A program made the position numbers and the translations under genes. Below are positions 17,797 through 27,097 of a DNA stretch of 64,000 nucleotides, piece by piece. The stretch is from Hyphomicrobiaceae bacterium (GTDB lineage: Bacteria > Pseudomonadota > Alphaproteobacteria > Rhizobiales > Hyphomicrobiaceae): positions 124,001 to 188,000 of the forward strand of contig JALHOW010000005.1 in NCBI GenBank assembly GCA_022842785.1, in the 5' to 3' direction. Numbering within the stretch: position 1 is the stretch's first letter; each line of letters opens with the position of its first letter. The notes under the pieces are model-generated. The model did not search any database and had not been told where the DNA came from. It saw only the letters and a program-made list of their open reading frames with translations.

Positions 17797-18363
17797 TCAA
17801 GCCGCCTGGCGTTGCCGCCGGCGGGCTGCCTTGGCCTTGCCGAACGAAACCGGCTGGCGGGCGGCTGCCTGCCAGCGGCGCGGCTCGAGAGCCTCGCCAC
17901 GACGATGCTCGTGCACCTTCACATCAGCGGCATCGAAAGCCGCCTTGAGCAGGGGTACGACCAGGTGCGGCTTGGTATCGCCGCACATGAACACGTCGAG
18001 TGCCGCATAGCCGGCCTCGGGCCAGCTATGGATGGTGATGTGCGACTCTGCCAGCACCGCCACACCTGCGACCCCGCCCTTCGGAGAGGTCGGATGCAGA
18101 TGAACGTTGAGCAGCGTCGCTCCAGCAGCCCGGGCACAGCGCTCGAGCGTCGTCTTTATGTAGGGCAAGTCGTCCAGACGACTGCCACCAAACACGTCGA
18201 TTATGAGGTGCGAACCCGCAAACCTCACGCCGTCTCGCTCGATGAAGAAATCCTTACGGTCATCGTTTGCGACGGGTGCAGAGCAGATAAGGTCTTCCTT
18301 TTGGGCGGGGCTTGAACGAGTCAAGTCCATCCCCAATTGGAAGAGGGTGTCATCAAAGGCCAT
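17797..18363 (-). CDS. speD: S-adenosylmethionine decarboxylase proenzyme
   Basis: A 188-residue bacterial AdoMet decarboxylase, which supplies decarboxylated AdoMet for spermidine synthesis. It self-cleaves between E106 and S107 in [12 protein letters not shown], and S107 becomes the pyruvoyl group. H112 and C127 (F-M-C-G) are the usual catalytic partners. The core runs from about residue 37 to the E-H-R-R-G-E at 152-157. An N-terminal extension like that of rhizobial homologues precedes it. A further basic, Ala/Arg/Gln-rich tail of about 31 residues ends the protein, which is unusual. GGGGAGGG precedes the ATG at 18363. Confidence 0.92.
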   Translation of the reverse strand: MAFDDTLFQLGMDLTRSSPAQKEDLICSAPVANDDRKDFFIERDGVRFAGSHLIIDVFGGSRLDDLPYIKTTLERCARAAGATLLNVHLHPTSPKGGVAGVAVLAESHITIHSWPEAGYAALDVFMCGDTKPHLVVPLLKAAFDAADVKVHEHRRGEALEPRRWQAAARQPVSFGKAKAARRRQRQAA

Positions 18364-18466
18364 GTGACCCTCCCCAACCAGCAGACAGATGTGACCCGTC
18401 CGCTCCTTACCTTGGGGTTTCAGGAGATCCTTGACCTTTGGGGCAGGTGGACGAACGGAGGAGCGT

Positions 18467-18496
18467 CATATGAGGCCAATCGCCCCCCCACGCAAG
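18467..18496 (-). promoter_or_regulatory. Candidate sigma-70-type promoter for speD
   Basis: On the minus strand TTGCGT (complement of 18490-18495) lies 17 bases before CATATG (18467-18472), close to the alphaproteobacterial CTTGAC-N17-CTATAT pattern. The spacer contains a run of seven G. Transcription would begin near 18460, leaving a leader of about 95 bases before the speD start. Confidence 0.4.
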
Positions 18497-18590
18497 ACCT
18501 TTTGCCCCCTTGCGGCAAAAAAGTTTCCGCTGTTGCCAGCAACGACGAATGTCGGTGTACGCACGCTGATCCGCAGCAGCTTCTCAAGCG

Positions 18591-20924
18591 TCAGTTGTCG
18601 AGGAAGCGCTTGAGCAGATCCTTGGCGCGCTTGGCGCCCTTCTCCGCCTCGGGCGTATCGCCGAGCAGGCGCTTTGCCGCCTTGTCGATATCCTCGTCCT
18701 TGATCCCGCGCGCAGTGTCGCGCACGCCTTCGATCACCTTTTGCGGGCTCTTCAGAATGCTCTGATAGTCGCCGCGCAGGCGCGGGCGGTGCCATGGCCC
18801 CGAGAGCTGCAGCGGCACGGTTAGCCCCGCCAGGCTCTTCGCGCTTCCCGTGGCGGCGCTGTCCGCCAGCCGCGGATTGAGCGTCATATCGAGCGTGCGG
18901 GCAGGGAGATTGATCGTGCCTGCGCTGTCGAGGCTAATCGGCGAGGAAGCAATGCGCATGTCCTTGCCCGTCGCGATGCCATCCTTGATGGCAAGGTTTG
19001 CAGACAGCCGCGAGAAGGGCGTGCGCGCAGCCGGATTGCGCTCAAGGTTCGGCAACTCCAGGCGCCGCACGCTGGCGATGATCTGATCAACGCTCCAGCC
19101 GACGATGGCACCCTCGGCAATTTCCACGGAGGCCGTGCCGGCGAGCGTACCGACGATCTCCTGCTCGGTGGTGCCGTGTCCGGCGACAGCGAGGCGGATC
19201 CGCGCGGGACCGTCCAGCACCTCGAAGCGCCCGGCATTGCCGAACGTCTCGAGCGCACTCACACCATCGAGCGCAAGGTCGATGGCGACGTGACCGGCCG
19301 TCGAGGCGGTGATTACGCCCTTGGCCTTGCCGCCGTGCATCGCGCCCTCGCGGATGTCGAGCCTGAATGAGCCATCGGAAAGCGACAGGCCACCGACCGC
19401 ATCGGTCAGCACGGCACCGCGCCAGACGACACGGTTGGCACGCAGCCGCGCCTCACCATCGGCACCACTCAGGTTCGCGAAGGCAATCGGGTCGGTCCGC
19501 CAGGATCGTGGCGCCCGGCCCTCGCGCGGCTGCGCGTCCTCGTCACCGCTCGCATCGCTCTCAGCGTCGGGCGCTGCTGGCTTAGGCGCGCGCGATGGTT
19601 CGACGCGACGAACACTGCGGCCACGCTCGCGCTCCTCGCTCCGGCGCGTGCGTGTCGTATCCTTTTCCTCACGCAGTCGGTCGAAGTCGAGTTCGGCCAG
19701 CACCAGATCGGCAGCGAACCGGGGTCGCCTGCCGAGCGCCACCTCGACATCCCCACGCGCGTCGATGCCGGTGGCCGTGAGTTGCATTGCCTCGATGCGT
19801 GCGCGGCTCTCGTCAGCTTCGAGCTGCCCCTTCAGAGCAACAGTCCCGCTCAAGCCTGCATTGTCGCGGATCCGCATCCCGAGCCACCGCCCGGCCTCGC
19901 TCACCGAAGGCGTCGTCAGATCGAGCCGCCCTTTCAGGGAGAGCTTGTCCATCGCGCTGACGACACCGTCGAAACGCGCCGTGCCGTGACGGCCGGTAAG
20001 CCGCAGCGAGAGCTTCTCCACGCCACGCACTGCTTGCTGCCCAGGCTCAGCCCCGACATCGAATTTCACGATATCGCCATTGTACGCGAGGCTGCCGCGT
20101 CCCCTGAGCGGCGCCCCTTTACGGCCTTCGCGTCGCGTCAGTCGGAGCTGGACCTGGTCCGCCTGGGTCAGGTTGCCTGAGCGCAGATCGCGGTAGCGGA
20201 CGATGCCATCGGAAACATTGATGGTGAGATCGCCGCTCTTCAAGGGTTCGTCGCGCGGGCGTCGGCGTCTCTCACCGGAGCGCGGCTTCTCGTCATCCGG
20301 CGGCGCCGCCTCATCGTCGAGTGGTGCCCCATCTTTCTGCGACGCCGCCTGCAAGGCCGGGCTCGAGAAGCGCCCCGCATTGATGTCGCGCACCACCTGG
20401 GCAACGCGCACCGACGGCGCAACGTCATGTTCGGCCTTCAGCCACTTGCGGCGGCCATCTTGCCCGATGACCAGATCGAGCTGCGGGCGTCTGAGCGAGA
20501 TGCGATCAGGGCGCACGCGCCCCCAGAACAGCGACCACAGTTCGGCTTCGACCTCGACGGACTCGACACGAAGTACAGGGGCGCCACCTTCCTCCGAGGT
20601 TGCCACCACGACGTCGCGGAATTCTATGGATGGTGCCGGCAGCAGGTTGAGGGATGTCGCCCCGTTCAGTTCGAGCACATAGCCCGTGCGGGCGCGGAAT
20701 TCGGCGACGACCCGCTCACGGGTGATGTCGACGGGCGGCGCCACGAGCAGGAAGGTCACGGCCGCCAAGACGATGAACACGACCGCGAGAACCGCGTACA
20801 TCGCGATCGTCAGTAGGGTCGATCCCCACCCACGCCGTGGCGGGCGGCGCGAGGCACGCGACCGCCCGGGCGCTGCCGGGGGCGGCGGCGTCGGGCCTCG
20901 CGTAGGTGTCGCCTGCGCAGTCAT
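18591..20924 (-). CDS. AsmA-family protein
   Basis: A 777-residue AsmA-like protein. A Pro/Arg-rich cytosolic start precedes one membrane helix (about residues 36-58), and the bulk is a large periplasmic beta-rich domain. The N-terminal AsmA signature (T-G-Y-V-L-E-L-N-G then P-S-I-E-F-R-D-V) is at about 77-100 and the C-terminal AsmA_2 block (S-G-T-V..., later L-P-A-R-T-L-D-M-T-L-N-P-R) near 675-690. A charged disordered insert lies near 420-465. AsmA-type proteins are thought to move phospholipid between membranes or affect outer-membrane assembly. ATG 20924 is preferred over ATG 20939. It is followed by speD on the same strand with its own promoter candidate. Confidence 0.85.
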   Translation of the reverse strand: MTAQATPTRGPTPPPPAAPGRSRASRRPPRRGWGSTLLTIAMYAVLAVVFIVLAAVTFLLVAPPVDITRERVVAEFRARTGYVLELNGATSLNLLPAPSIEFRDVVVATSEEGGAPVLRVESVEVEAELWSLFWGRVRPDRISLRRPQLDLVIGQDGRRKWLKAEHDVAPSVRVAQVVRDINAGRFSSPALQAASQKDGAPLDDEAAPPDDEKPRSGERRRRPRDEPLKSGDLTINVSDGIVRYRDLRSGNLTQADQVQLRLTRREGRKGAPLRGRGSLAYNGDIVKFDVGAEPGQQAVRGVEKLSLRLTGRHGTARFDGVVSAMDKLSLKGRLDLTTPSVSEAGRWLGMRIRDNAGLSGTVALKGQLEADESRARIEAMQLTATGIDARGDVEVALGRRPRFAADLVLAELDFDRLREEKDTTRTRRSEERERGRSVRRVEPSRAPKPAAPDAESDASGDEDAQPREGRAPRSWRTDPIAFANLSGADGEARLRANRVVWRGAVLTDAVGGLSLSDGSFRLDIREGAMHGGKAKGVITASTAGHVAIDLALDGVSALETFGNAGRFEVLDGPARIRLAVAGHGTTEQEIVGTLAGTASVEIAEGAIVGWSVDQIIASVRRLELPNLERNPAARTPFSRLSANLAIKDGIATGKDMRIASSPISLDSAGTINLPARTLDMTLNPRLADSAATGSAKSLAGLTVPLQLSGPWHRPRLRGDYQSILKSPQKVIEGVRDTARGIKDEDIDKAAKRLLGDTPEAEKGAKRAKDLLKRFLDN

Positions 20925-21054
20925 GACATGCCATCCCATGCAACGGGATTGTGGCGGGTGTCGGAGCGTACGGCTGCAATCTCGTTCAGTTTCCGAGCTG
21001 AACCCGCGTCAGTCCACAGCGTATCGGTCTCGGAAGCAGTCGTCGGAGAGATCC

Positions 21055-23064
21055 TCAGATATCCAGATCCTTGGCGAAAGCCGCGCGCTCCTGAATGAAG
21101 CGGAAGCGCAGCTCGGGCTTCGAGCCCATGAGCGCATTCACCGCTTCCGTGACGGCCGCCTTGTCATCCTCGACGACCTCGACCCGCAGCAGAATGCGCT
21201 TCGCAGGATCCATCGTCGTGACCTTGAGATCCTTGAAATCCATCTCGCCGAGGCCTTTGAAACGCGTGATGTCCACCTTGCCGCGCGCCTTGAACTCGCT
21301 CTCCATGAGCTGGTCCTTGTGGCGATCGTCGCGGGCATAGACCACCTTGCCGCCCTGCGTGAGGCGATAGAGCGGCGGCACCGCGAGATGAAGGTGGCCG
21401 TTGGCCACGAGCTCCGGCATCTCCTGATAGAAGAACGTGATCAGCAGCGAGGCGATGTGCGCACCGTCGACATCGGCGTCCGTCATCACGATCACGCGGT
21501 CGTAGCGCAGGTCCTCGTCGCGATACTTCGTGCCTGTGCCGACCCCCAGCGCCGTCACGAGGTCCGTCAGAAGCTGGTTCTGTGATAGCTTCGCCGACGT
21601 CGCGTTCGCGACGTTGAGGATCTTGCCACGCAGCGGCAGCACTGCCTGATTCTTCGGATTGCGCGCCTGCTTCGCCGAGCCACCAGCCGAGTCGCCTTCG
21701 ACGAGGAAAATCTCGGTGTCGCCGCTCGTGCTGGAGCAATCGATGAGCTTGCCGGGAAGGCGCAGCTTGCGCGTCGCGTTCTGGCGGCCGATCTCCTTCT
21801 CGCGACGGCGCTTGAGGCGATCCTCGGCTTGGTCGAGCGTCCACTCGAGGAGACGCGTTCCCTGCTGCGGGCTGTCGGCGAGCCAATGATCGAAGGCATC
21901 GCGCACGGCGCTTTCGACGATCCGGGCCGCTTCCTGCGTCGCAAGGCGATCCTTGGTCTGGCCCTGGAACTCCGGTTCGCGAATGAAAACGGAGAGCATG
22001 CCGGCGGATGTGCCGAGAATGTCCTCTGCCGTGATCTGTGCCGACTTCTTGTTGCCGGTCAGCTCGCCATAGGCGCGCAGACCCTTGGTCAGTGCATTGC
22101 GCAGGCCCTGCTCGTGCGTACCGCCTTCTGGCGTCGGCACGGTATTGCAGTAGGAGTGCTGGAAGCCGTCATCGCTGCTGATCCAGCACATGGCCCATTC
22201 GACAGAGCCGTGCCCTTCCTTCTTTTCGATGCGGCCGGCGAAGATGTCCTTGGTGACACGCGTCTGGCCATCGATGGAGGCCGTGAGATAATCCTTGAGA
22301 CCGCCGGGGAAGTGGAACGTGGCCTCGGCCGGCGTGTCGTCCTTGATGAGCGAGGGATCGCATGACCAGCGGATCTCGACGCCGCCGAAAAGATAGGCCT
22401 TCGAGCGCGCCATCTTGAGGAGACGCGCCGGCTTGAAGAGCGCGCCCTTGCCGAAGATCTGCTCGTCCGGATGGAAGCGGACTTTCGTGCCGCGCCGGTT
22501 CATGATCGAGCCGAGCTTCTCGAGCTTCGTTTGCGGAATGCCGCGGCTGAAGATCATGCGATAGAGTTGCTGGCCACGCGCGACCTCGACCTCCAGATGA
22601 TCGGAGAGCGCATTGACGACGGACACGCCGACGCCGTGCAGGCCGCCCGATGTCTGGTAGGCCTTGCTGTCGAACTTGCCGCCCGCGTGCAGCGTGCACA
22701 TGACCACTTCGAGAGCCGACTTGTTCTTAAACTTCGGATGCGGGTCGATCGGGATACCGCGGCCGTTGTCGGCAACGCTCAGGAAGCCATCGGCGTCGAG
22801 GCGCACCTCGATCCAAGTCGCGTGCCCAGCCACCGCCTCGTCCATCGAGTTGTCGATGACCTCGGCGAAGAGGTGGTGCAGCGCCTTCTCGTCCGTGCCG
22901 CCGATGTACATGCCGGGGCGGCGGCGCACGGGTTCCAGGCCTTCCAGAACCTCGATGAGATCGGCGCCATAGTCATCGGACGCATCGCCGTTCTTGCGGG
23001 CGCGCAAAGGTTTTTCGGTCAACTCGGCCTCGAGCTTGGCAAACAGGTCACGGGAGGACGCCAT
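21055..23064 (-). CDS. parE: DNA topoisomerase IV subunit B
   Basis: A 669-residue ATPase subunit of topoisomerase IV, which unlinks daughter chromosomes. The GHKL ATPase has the catalytic E68 in F-A-E-V-I-D-N-S-M-D-E-A, D-N-G-R-G-I-P at 99-105 and G-G-L-H-G-V-G. The TOPRIM domain has E-G-D-S-A-G-G near 450 and the metal site D-A-D-V-D-G-A-H-I. T-D-E-K-A-L-H-H-L and the length under 700 residues mark it as ParE rather than GyrB. No parC is in the window. An inverted repeat sits about 34 bases upstream of the start. Confidence 0.93.
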   Translation of the reverse strand: MASSRDLFAKLEAELTEKPLRARKNGDASDDYGADLIEVLEGLEPVRRRPGMYIGGTDEKALHHLFAEVIDNSMDEAVAGHATWIEVRLDADGFLSVADNGRGIPIDPHPKFKNKSALEVVMCTLHAGGKFDSKAYQTSGGLHGVGVSVVNALSDHLEVEVARGQQLYRMIFSRGIPQTKLEKLGSIMNRRGTKVRFHPDEQIFGKGALFKPARLLKMARSKAYLFGGVEIRWSCDPSLIKDDTPAEATFHFPGGLKDYLTASIDGQTRVTKDIFAGRIEKKEGHGSVEWAMCWISSDDGFQHSYCNTVPTPEGGTHEQGLRNALTKGLRAYGELTGNKKSAQITAEDILGTSAGMLSVFIREPEFQGQTKDRLATQEAARIVESAVRDAFDHWLADSPQQGTRLLEWTLDQAEDRLKRRREKEIGRQNATRKLRLPGKLIDCSSTSGDTEIFLVEGDSAGGSAKQARNPKNQAVLPLRGKILNVANATSAKLSQNQLLTDLVTALGVGTGTKYRDEDLRYDRVIVMTDADVDGAHIASLLITFFYQEMPELVANGHLHLAVPPLYRLTQGGKVVYARDDRHKDQLMESEFKARGKVDITRFKGLGEMDFKDLKVTTMDPAKRILLRVEVVEDDKAAVTEAVNALMGSKPELRFRFIQERAAFAKDLDI

Positions 23065-23097
23065 TGCGTATGGCTCCGATCATTCTGTGGTCGGGAT

Positions 23098-23113
23098 ATG
23101 TGACGCATCACAT
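23098..23113. promoter_or_regulatory. Inverted repeat upstream of parE
   Basis: ATGTGA (23098-23103) and TCACAT (23108-23113) are perfect inverted repeats around CGCA, 34 bases upstream of the parE start. The half-sites resemble CRP/FNR-type TGTGA, but the spacing is 4 instead of the usual 6, so the binding protein, if any, is unknown. Confidence 0.35.
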
Positions 23114-23268
23114 GCGATGAGCGGCGGTAATCCGGCCGAATCTCGGGTCGCGCCCGTGGGGAGGGTGGTCGCATGGGGGACGCCCCATTGGCAAGGCCCG
23201 GCTAGGAAATCCACCGACAGGACGGAGATAGGTGGCTGACGCGCCACGAAAGTTGCCGATGATCGCGT

Positions 23269-23967
23269 TCAAAAATCGAGGTCGGCGTAGTGGGCCGGTG
23301 GTGGCAGCGCGGGCAGCCGGTCGGCAAGCAGCGGACGAAACGAGGGCCGCGATTTCACCCGCGCGTACCAGACCTTGGCACTGGGGGCACTATCCCACGG
23401 CACTTCCGAGAGGTAGTCCAGCACGGAGAAATGCGCCGCCGCCGCGAGATCGGCGAAACTCGGTTCGTCCCCCGCCAGCCAGCGTCGCGTATCGCCGAGA
23501 TAGCCGACGTAATCGAGATGCTGGCGCAGGCTCGCGTGCGCGGCCCTGAGCCCGCTCGAACTCGGCGCGCCGGTCGGCAGCCCCGAAAGCAGGCGCGGCC
23601 AGGCTTTGGCAGCCAGGAGTTGCTGAGTCACCTCCCGGTCGAGCCGGCGATGGAACCAGTCGACGAGGCGGCGGGCCTCGGCACGATCCTCGCCGGTACC
23701 CGGAAAGGGTCGCGGGCCACGAGCCTCCAGTGCGCCGCGCCCTGCGAGCTCGTCGAGATACTCGCTGATGGCGTAGGCACCGGCGACCACGCCCCCCTCT
23801 TCGAGTTCCAGAAGTGGAAGGTCGGCGGGCAAGGCAAGTCCGCGAGCGCCCGGAACAGCAGCATCGGCGCTCTCGGACGCAAGATCATGCGCGAGATTGA
23901 GTTCCTGCAACGCCAGGCGGATCGAGCGCGAGAATGGACACAGCGGGAAGTGCCTCAGACGCAGCAT
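23269..23967 (-). CDS. fzlA: FtsZ-localised division protein FzlA (GST-like)
   Basis: A 232-residue protein with a glutathione S-transferase fold (thioredoxin-like domain about 1-80, helical domain about 90-215). It starts M-L-R-L-R-H-F-P-L-C-P-F-S-R-S-I-R-L-A-L and ends in H-Y-A-D-L-D-F, a C-terminus that I associate with FzlA of Caulobacter. FzlA binds and curves FtsZ filaments and is needed for constriction; its conserved C-terminal tail is important for that role. ATG 23967 gives the family length; upstream codons to 24036 look non-coding. It follows a small membrane-protein gene by 37 bases, so the two are probably an operon. If not FzlA it is another GST-like protein. Confidence 0.75.
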   Translation of the reverse strand: MLRLRHFPLCPFSRSIRLALQELNLAHDLASESADAAVPGARGLALPADLPLLELEEGGVVAGAYAISEYLDELAGRGALEARGPRPFPGTGEDRAEARRLVDWFHRRLDREVTQQLLAAKAWPRLLSGLPTGAPSSSGLRAAHASLRQHLDYVGYLGDTRRWLAGDEPSFADLAAAAHFSVLDYLSEVPWDSAPSAKVWYARVKSRPSFRPLLADRLPALPPPAHYADLDF

Positions 23968-24004
23968 TATGCGTGCCTCCGAGCCGGCCGTGCTGCTCGT
24001 GTGC

Positions 24005-24547
24005 TCAGAGGACCTTGTCCGTCGCGGGGGCCGCAACCGGTATGACCTTCACCGGGTTTGCCTCGCGAACGGCGAAAATCAGGCTCAATGTCTCGGGCCG
24101 GCGGCGATCGAGCGTGCGTGCGGTCACGAGTTGCAGCCGAACGCCAGGCATGCCGACGACAGGCGCCCCGAGATCCGCCACTTCCTGCACTTCGACAGCC
24201 CGCCTCTCTGCCTCGGCCGTACCGAACTGCACACGATCACCAGCGGACAGCGGCTCGTTCAGGACGCCGGAGGGTACGGGCTCGCCATCGACAACGAGCC
24301 GGGGCAATTGCGCGGGCGCTGCCGTCATGACCTTGGCCGGCGTAACTGCGAGGGCGGACGCGCCGTCGGCGCCGGCATCATCGAGAAAGAGCGTACCTTG
24401 CGGGGCGACACGCGCGTAGCTGCGTTCGAGCAGGCGATCGGGGCTCGCGAAACTCCAGAGCCAAGCTCCGAGAATGACCGCAAAGCCTGACGCAACCGCA
24501 GCACCAGCTAACCGGCCGCGCCCGACAATCAGTCTATTGCCTGCCAT
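24005..24547 (-). CDS. Hypothetical membrane-anchored protein next to fzlA
   Basis: I do not recognise this 180-residue protein. A basic start (G-R-G-R-L-A-G) precedes one hydrophobic helix at about residues 13-32. An Ala/Val/Pro-rich periplasmic part follows with no Cys and no catalytic motif. The latter half (G-D-R-V-Q-F-G, V-G-M-P-G-V-R-L-Q-L-V, L-S-L-I-F-A-V-R-E-A) looks like a small beta-rich domain. ATG 24547 was chosen because it places the helix at the N-terminus; the frame stays open to 24856. Its place 37 bases before fzlA suggests a role at the cell envelope or division site, but this is only context. Confidence 0.6.
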   Translation of the reverse strand: MAGNRLIVGRGRLAGAAVASGFAVILGAWLWSFASPDRLLERSYARVAPQGTLFLDDAGADGASALAVTPAKVMTAAPAQLPRLVVDGEPVPSGVLNEPLSAGDRVQFGTAEAERRAVEVQEVADLGAPVVGMPGVRLQLVTARTLDRRRPETLSLIFAVREANPVKVIPVAAPATDKVL

Positions 24548-24627
24548 GGTGACGCCCCTCATCTGATCGCCCATCGGACCATATCCCACTGGAACGGCGT
24601 GACCATTCATATGGGGCATCCGGGCTG

Positions 24628-24653
24628 ATTCGCCAACCTGAGGCCCCGAATCT
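24628..24653. promoter_or_regulatory. Pair of GANTC methylation sites upstream of the fzlA operon
   Basis: GATTC at 24628-24632 and GAATC at 24649-24653 are CcrM target sites 21 bases apart, 80-106 bases upstream of the first gene of the fzlA pair. In alphaproteobacteria, GcrA uses methylated GANTC sites to time division genes. Whether these two sites matter is inference. Confidence 0.3.
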
Positions 24654-24704
24654 CGCCCGCGGACATGGCCGAAGCGTGGCATACGCAACGCCCTCTGCCT
24701 TAAC

Positions 24705-25757
24705 TCAGGGCCTATACGGCTCTCGGCGCTCTGCAAGAATCTGACCGCGGATATTGAAGACGATTTCACCCCGCTGGTTCCGCGCCTGCGAGTCCGTTTG
24801 CAGAATACCACGATCCGGCCGGGACTTGAGATCGATCTTGGCCGCCGTACGCCCACGGAACGTCAGAGTATCGCCAGGGTAAACAGGCTTCAGCCATCGC
24901 AGGTTGCGGAAACCGGGTGAAGGCCCGTAGCGCGCGACGGGTGCGCCAGCGGCATGGATTTCCCGCTCGATCTGCTGCCTGAACGCCACGAACTGGCGGA
25001 TCCAGATGGCGGCAGTATGCCAGCCGGAAGCGCACAATCCGCCGAACAGTGATTTCCGGCCTGCTTCCTCATCCAGATGGAAGGGCTGAGGGTCGAACTG
25101 CTTGGCGAAGGTGATGATCTCGTCCTTCGTGAACGTGTGCGCGCCAAGCTCGTAGACCTCGCCGATCTGGCGGTCCTCGAAGAAATTTCGCGTCGGGTCG
25201 GGTGCCGGGCCTTCTGGACCGTCCCACACACTTTCGAGCGGCGGCGGCCGCTCGCCCTTGCCGCTGCCTTCGACCTTGGGGCCGGGATTGCGCACCTTGA
25301 GCAGCTGATTGCTGTCCCAGATCATGATGACGTCGCCGGCCTCGTTCAGCATCTCGAACTTGACCTTGAGAAGCCCGACCTCCGGCCGTGAGGCGAGTGC
25401 GCGCTTCTCCGTGCAGATGACGCGTCCGGTCAGCACCTGATCCGGAAACAGCGGCTTCAACCACTTGCACTCGTCGATGCCAGGCGAGCCGAGGGACGTC
25501 CAGCCGTCTTTGAGCAGGCCGTCGGCGATCATCCGCATCATGATGGCGCACGAGTGGAAGCCCGACGCGCACAAGCCGCCGACGATGCTGGCCTTGGCGG
25601 CCTCCTCGTCGATATGCATGGCCTGCGGATCGTAGGCGCGCGCAAACGTGATGATGTCAGCCTTGCTGACGCTGATGCGGCCGAATTCGATCAGCTTGCC
25701 GACCTCGACGTCCTCGAGGTGGACGCCGTCAGGCGGCCTGGGAAAAGTGTCCTGCAT
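24705..25757 (-). CDS. Fused double MaoC-like (hot-dog) dehydratase
   Basis: A 350-residue protein made of two MaoC-like hot-dog domains in tandem, about residues 14-155 and 188-345, joined by a charged Pro/Gly linker. Each half repeats the same core: F-A-R-A-Y-D-P-Q-A-M-H-I-D-E-E with G-G-L-C-A-S-G-F-H in the first, and F-A-K-Q-F-D-P-Q-P-F-H-L-D-E-E with G-G-L-C-A-S-G-W-H in the second. The conserved Asp and His of the hydratase site are kept in both. Such enzymes hydrate or dehydrate enoyl-CoA thioesters. Related proteins are commonly single-domain, so this looks like a fusion of a duplicated pair. It is 113 bases downstream of hemA on the same strand. Confidence 0.85.
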   Translation of the reverse strand: MQDTFPRPPDGVHLEDVEVGKLIEFGRISVSKADIITFARAYDPQAMHIDEEAAKASIVGGLCASGFHSCAIMMRMIADGLLKDGWTSLGSPGIDECKWLKPLFPDQVLTGRVICTEKRALASRPEVGLLKVKFEMLNEAGDVIMIWDSNQLLKVRNPGPKVEGSGKGERPPPLESVWDGPEGPAPDPTRNFFEDRQIGEVYELGAHTFTKDEIITFAKQFDPQPFHLDEEAGRKSLFGGLCASGWHTAAIWIRQFVAFRQQIEREIHAAGAPVARYGPSPGFRNLRWLKPVYPGDTLTFRGRTAAKIDLKSRPDRGILQTDSQARNQRGEIVFNIRGQILAERREPYRP

Positions 25758-25870
25758 GGTGGAGGCTCACGATCGTTCCGGTTTCATTGCGCTGCAATAC
25801 AGCACGCGCCCGCCTGCCTGGGCAAGCCGGGCAAGCGGAACGGCAGCTCTTCCATAGGGCTCAGGATCGA

Positions 25871-27097
25871 TCAGGCAGCGACGACGTGCGCCCCGCGCGC
25901 AAGCTCGCACTCCGTCCAGAGTGTCCCCAGCGCCGCGACGAGCGCGTCGATATCGGCGTCGCTGTGGATCGGAGTTGGCGTGATTCTGAGGCGCTCCGTA
26001 CCGCGCGGCACCGTCGGATAATTGATCGGCTGCACGTAGATGGCGAACCGGTCGAGCAGCGTGTCGCTGACGGCCTTGCAATGCACGGGATCACCGACCA
26101 GCACCGGCACGATATGGCTCGGATTGTCGATCACCGGGAGCCCAGCGGCCTTGAGGCGGCGCGCCACCGTGCGGGCCCGCTCCTGGTGACGCGTGCGCTC
26201 GACGTTCGACGTCTTGAGGTGGCGGATGCTCGCGCAGGCACCGGCCGCGATGGCGGGCGCCACCGAGGTCGTGAAAATGAAGCCCGGCGCATAGGAGCGG
26301 ATCGCATCGCAGATATCGGCCGAAGCGGCGATGTAGCCACCCATGACGCCGAAGCCTTTGGCGAGGGTGCCGTTGATGATGTCCACGCGATGCATGACGC
26401 CGTCGCGCTCGGCGATGCCACCACCGCGCGGTCCGTACATGCCGACGGCGTGCACCTCATCGAGGTAGGTGAGCGCGTTGTACTTCTCGGCGAGATCACA
26501 GATCGCGCCGATCGGGGCGATCACGCCGTCCATGGAATAGACGGATTCGAAAGCAATGATCTTCGGCGTCTCGCGCGGCAAGGCGGCGAGCTTGGCTTCG
26601 AGATCAGCAAGGTCGTTGTTCTTCCAGATCTGCTTCGGACCGCCGCCATTGCGGATGCCTGCGATCATGGAAGCGTGGTTCTTCTCGTCCGAAAGGATCA
26701 CGCAGCCTGGCAGCAGCTTCTGCAGCGTCGAAAGCGTTGCCTCGTTGGCGACGAAGGCCGACGTGAAGAGCAGCGCAGCCGACTTGCCGTGCAGGTCCGC
26801 GATCTCGGCCTCGAGCTCGACGTGATAGTGCGTGGTACCGGAAATGTTGCGTGTGCCTCCCGAGCCGGCGCCGGCCGTATCGAGCGCCTCGTGCATGGCG
26901 GCGAGCACAGCAGGATGCTGTCCCATGCCGAGGTAGTCATTCGAGCACCAGACCTTGATCTCGCGGGTCTCTTCGCCTCCGAAGCGCTCGGCCGCCGGAA
27001 ATGCCCCACGGCGGCGCCGGATGTCGGCGAAAACGCGATAACGGCCTTCGTCGCGAAGCTGGGCCAGAGCCTTCGCGAAATGTGCGCTGTAGTCCAT
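25871..27097 (-). CDS. hemA: 5-aminolevulinate synthase
   Basis: This 408-residue PLP enzyme condenses succinyl-CoA and glycine to 5-aminolevulinate, the first haem precursor, by the C4 route used by alphaproteobacteria. The PLP lysine is K247 in [10 protein letters not shown], matching K248 of the Rhodobacter capsulatus enzyme. Other marks are W-C-S-N-D-Y-L-G-M at 50-58, [11 protein letters not shown] at 79-88, and D-E-V-H-A-V-G at 213-219. ATG 27097 fits the family start M-D-Y-S; the frame stays open upstream without family character. The leader on the minus strand contains a terminator-like hairpin (27196-27240). Confidence 0.95.
   Translation of the reverse strand: MDYSAHFAKALAQLRDEGRYRVFADIRRRRGAFPAAERFGGEETREIKVWCSNDYLGMGQHPAVLAAMHEALDTAGAGSGGTRNISGTTHYHVELEAEIADLHGKSAALLFTSAFVANEATLSTLQKLLPGCVILSDEKNHASMIAGIRNGGGPKQIWKNNDLADLEAKLAALPRETPKIIAFESVYSMDGVIAPIGAICDLAEKYNALTYLDEVHAVGMYGPRGGGIAERDGVMHRVDIINGTLAKGFGVMGGYIAASADICDAIRSYAPGFIFTTSVAPAIAAGACASIRHLKTSNVERTRHQERARTVARRLKAAGLPVIDNPSHIVPVLVGDPVHCKAVSDTLLDRFAIYVQPINYPTVPRGTERLRITPTPIHSDADIDALVAALGTLWTECELARGAHVVAA

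Noticed and set aside
18500-18535. TTTTGCC/GGCAAAA inverted repeat between the AsmA-like gene and speD, considered as a terminator
   Set aside because: The T-run precedes the stem in both readings instead of following it, so it does not fit an intrinsic terminator.
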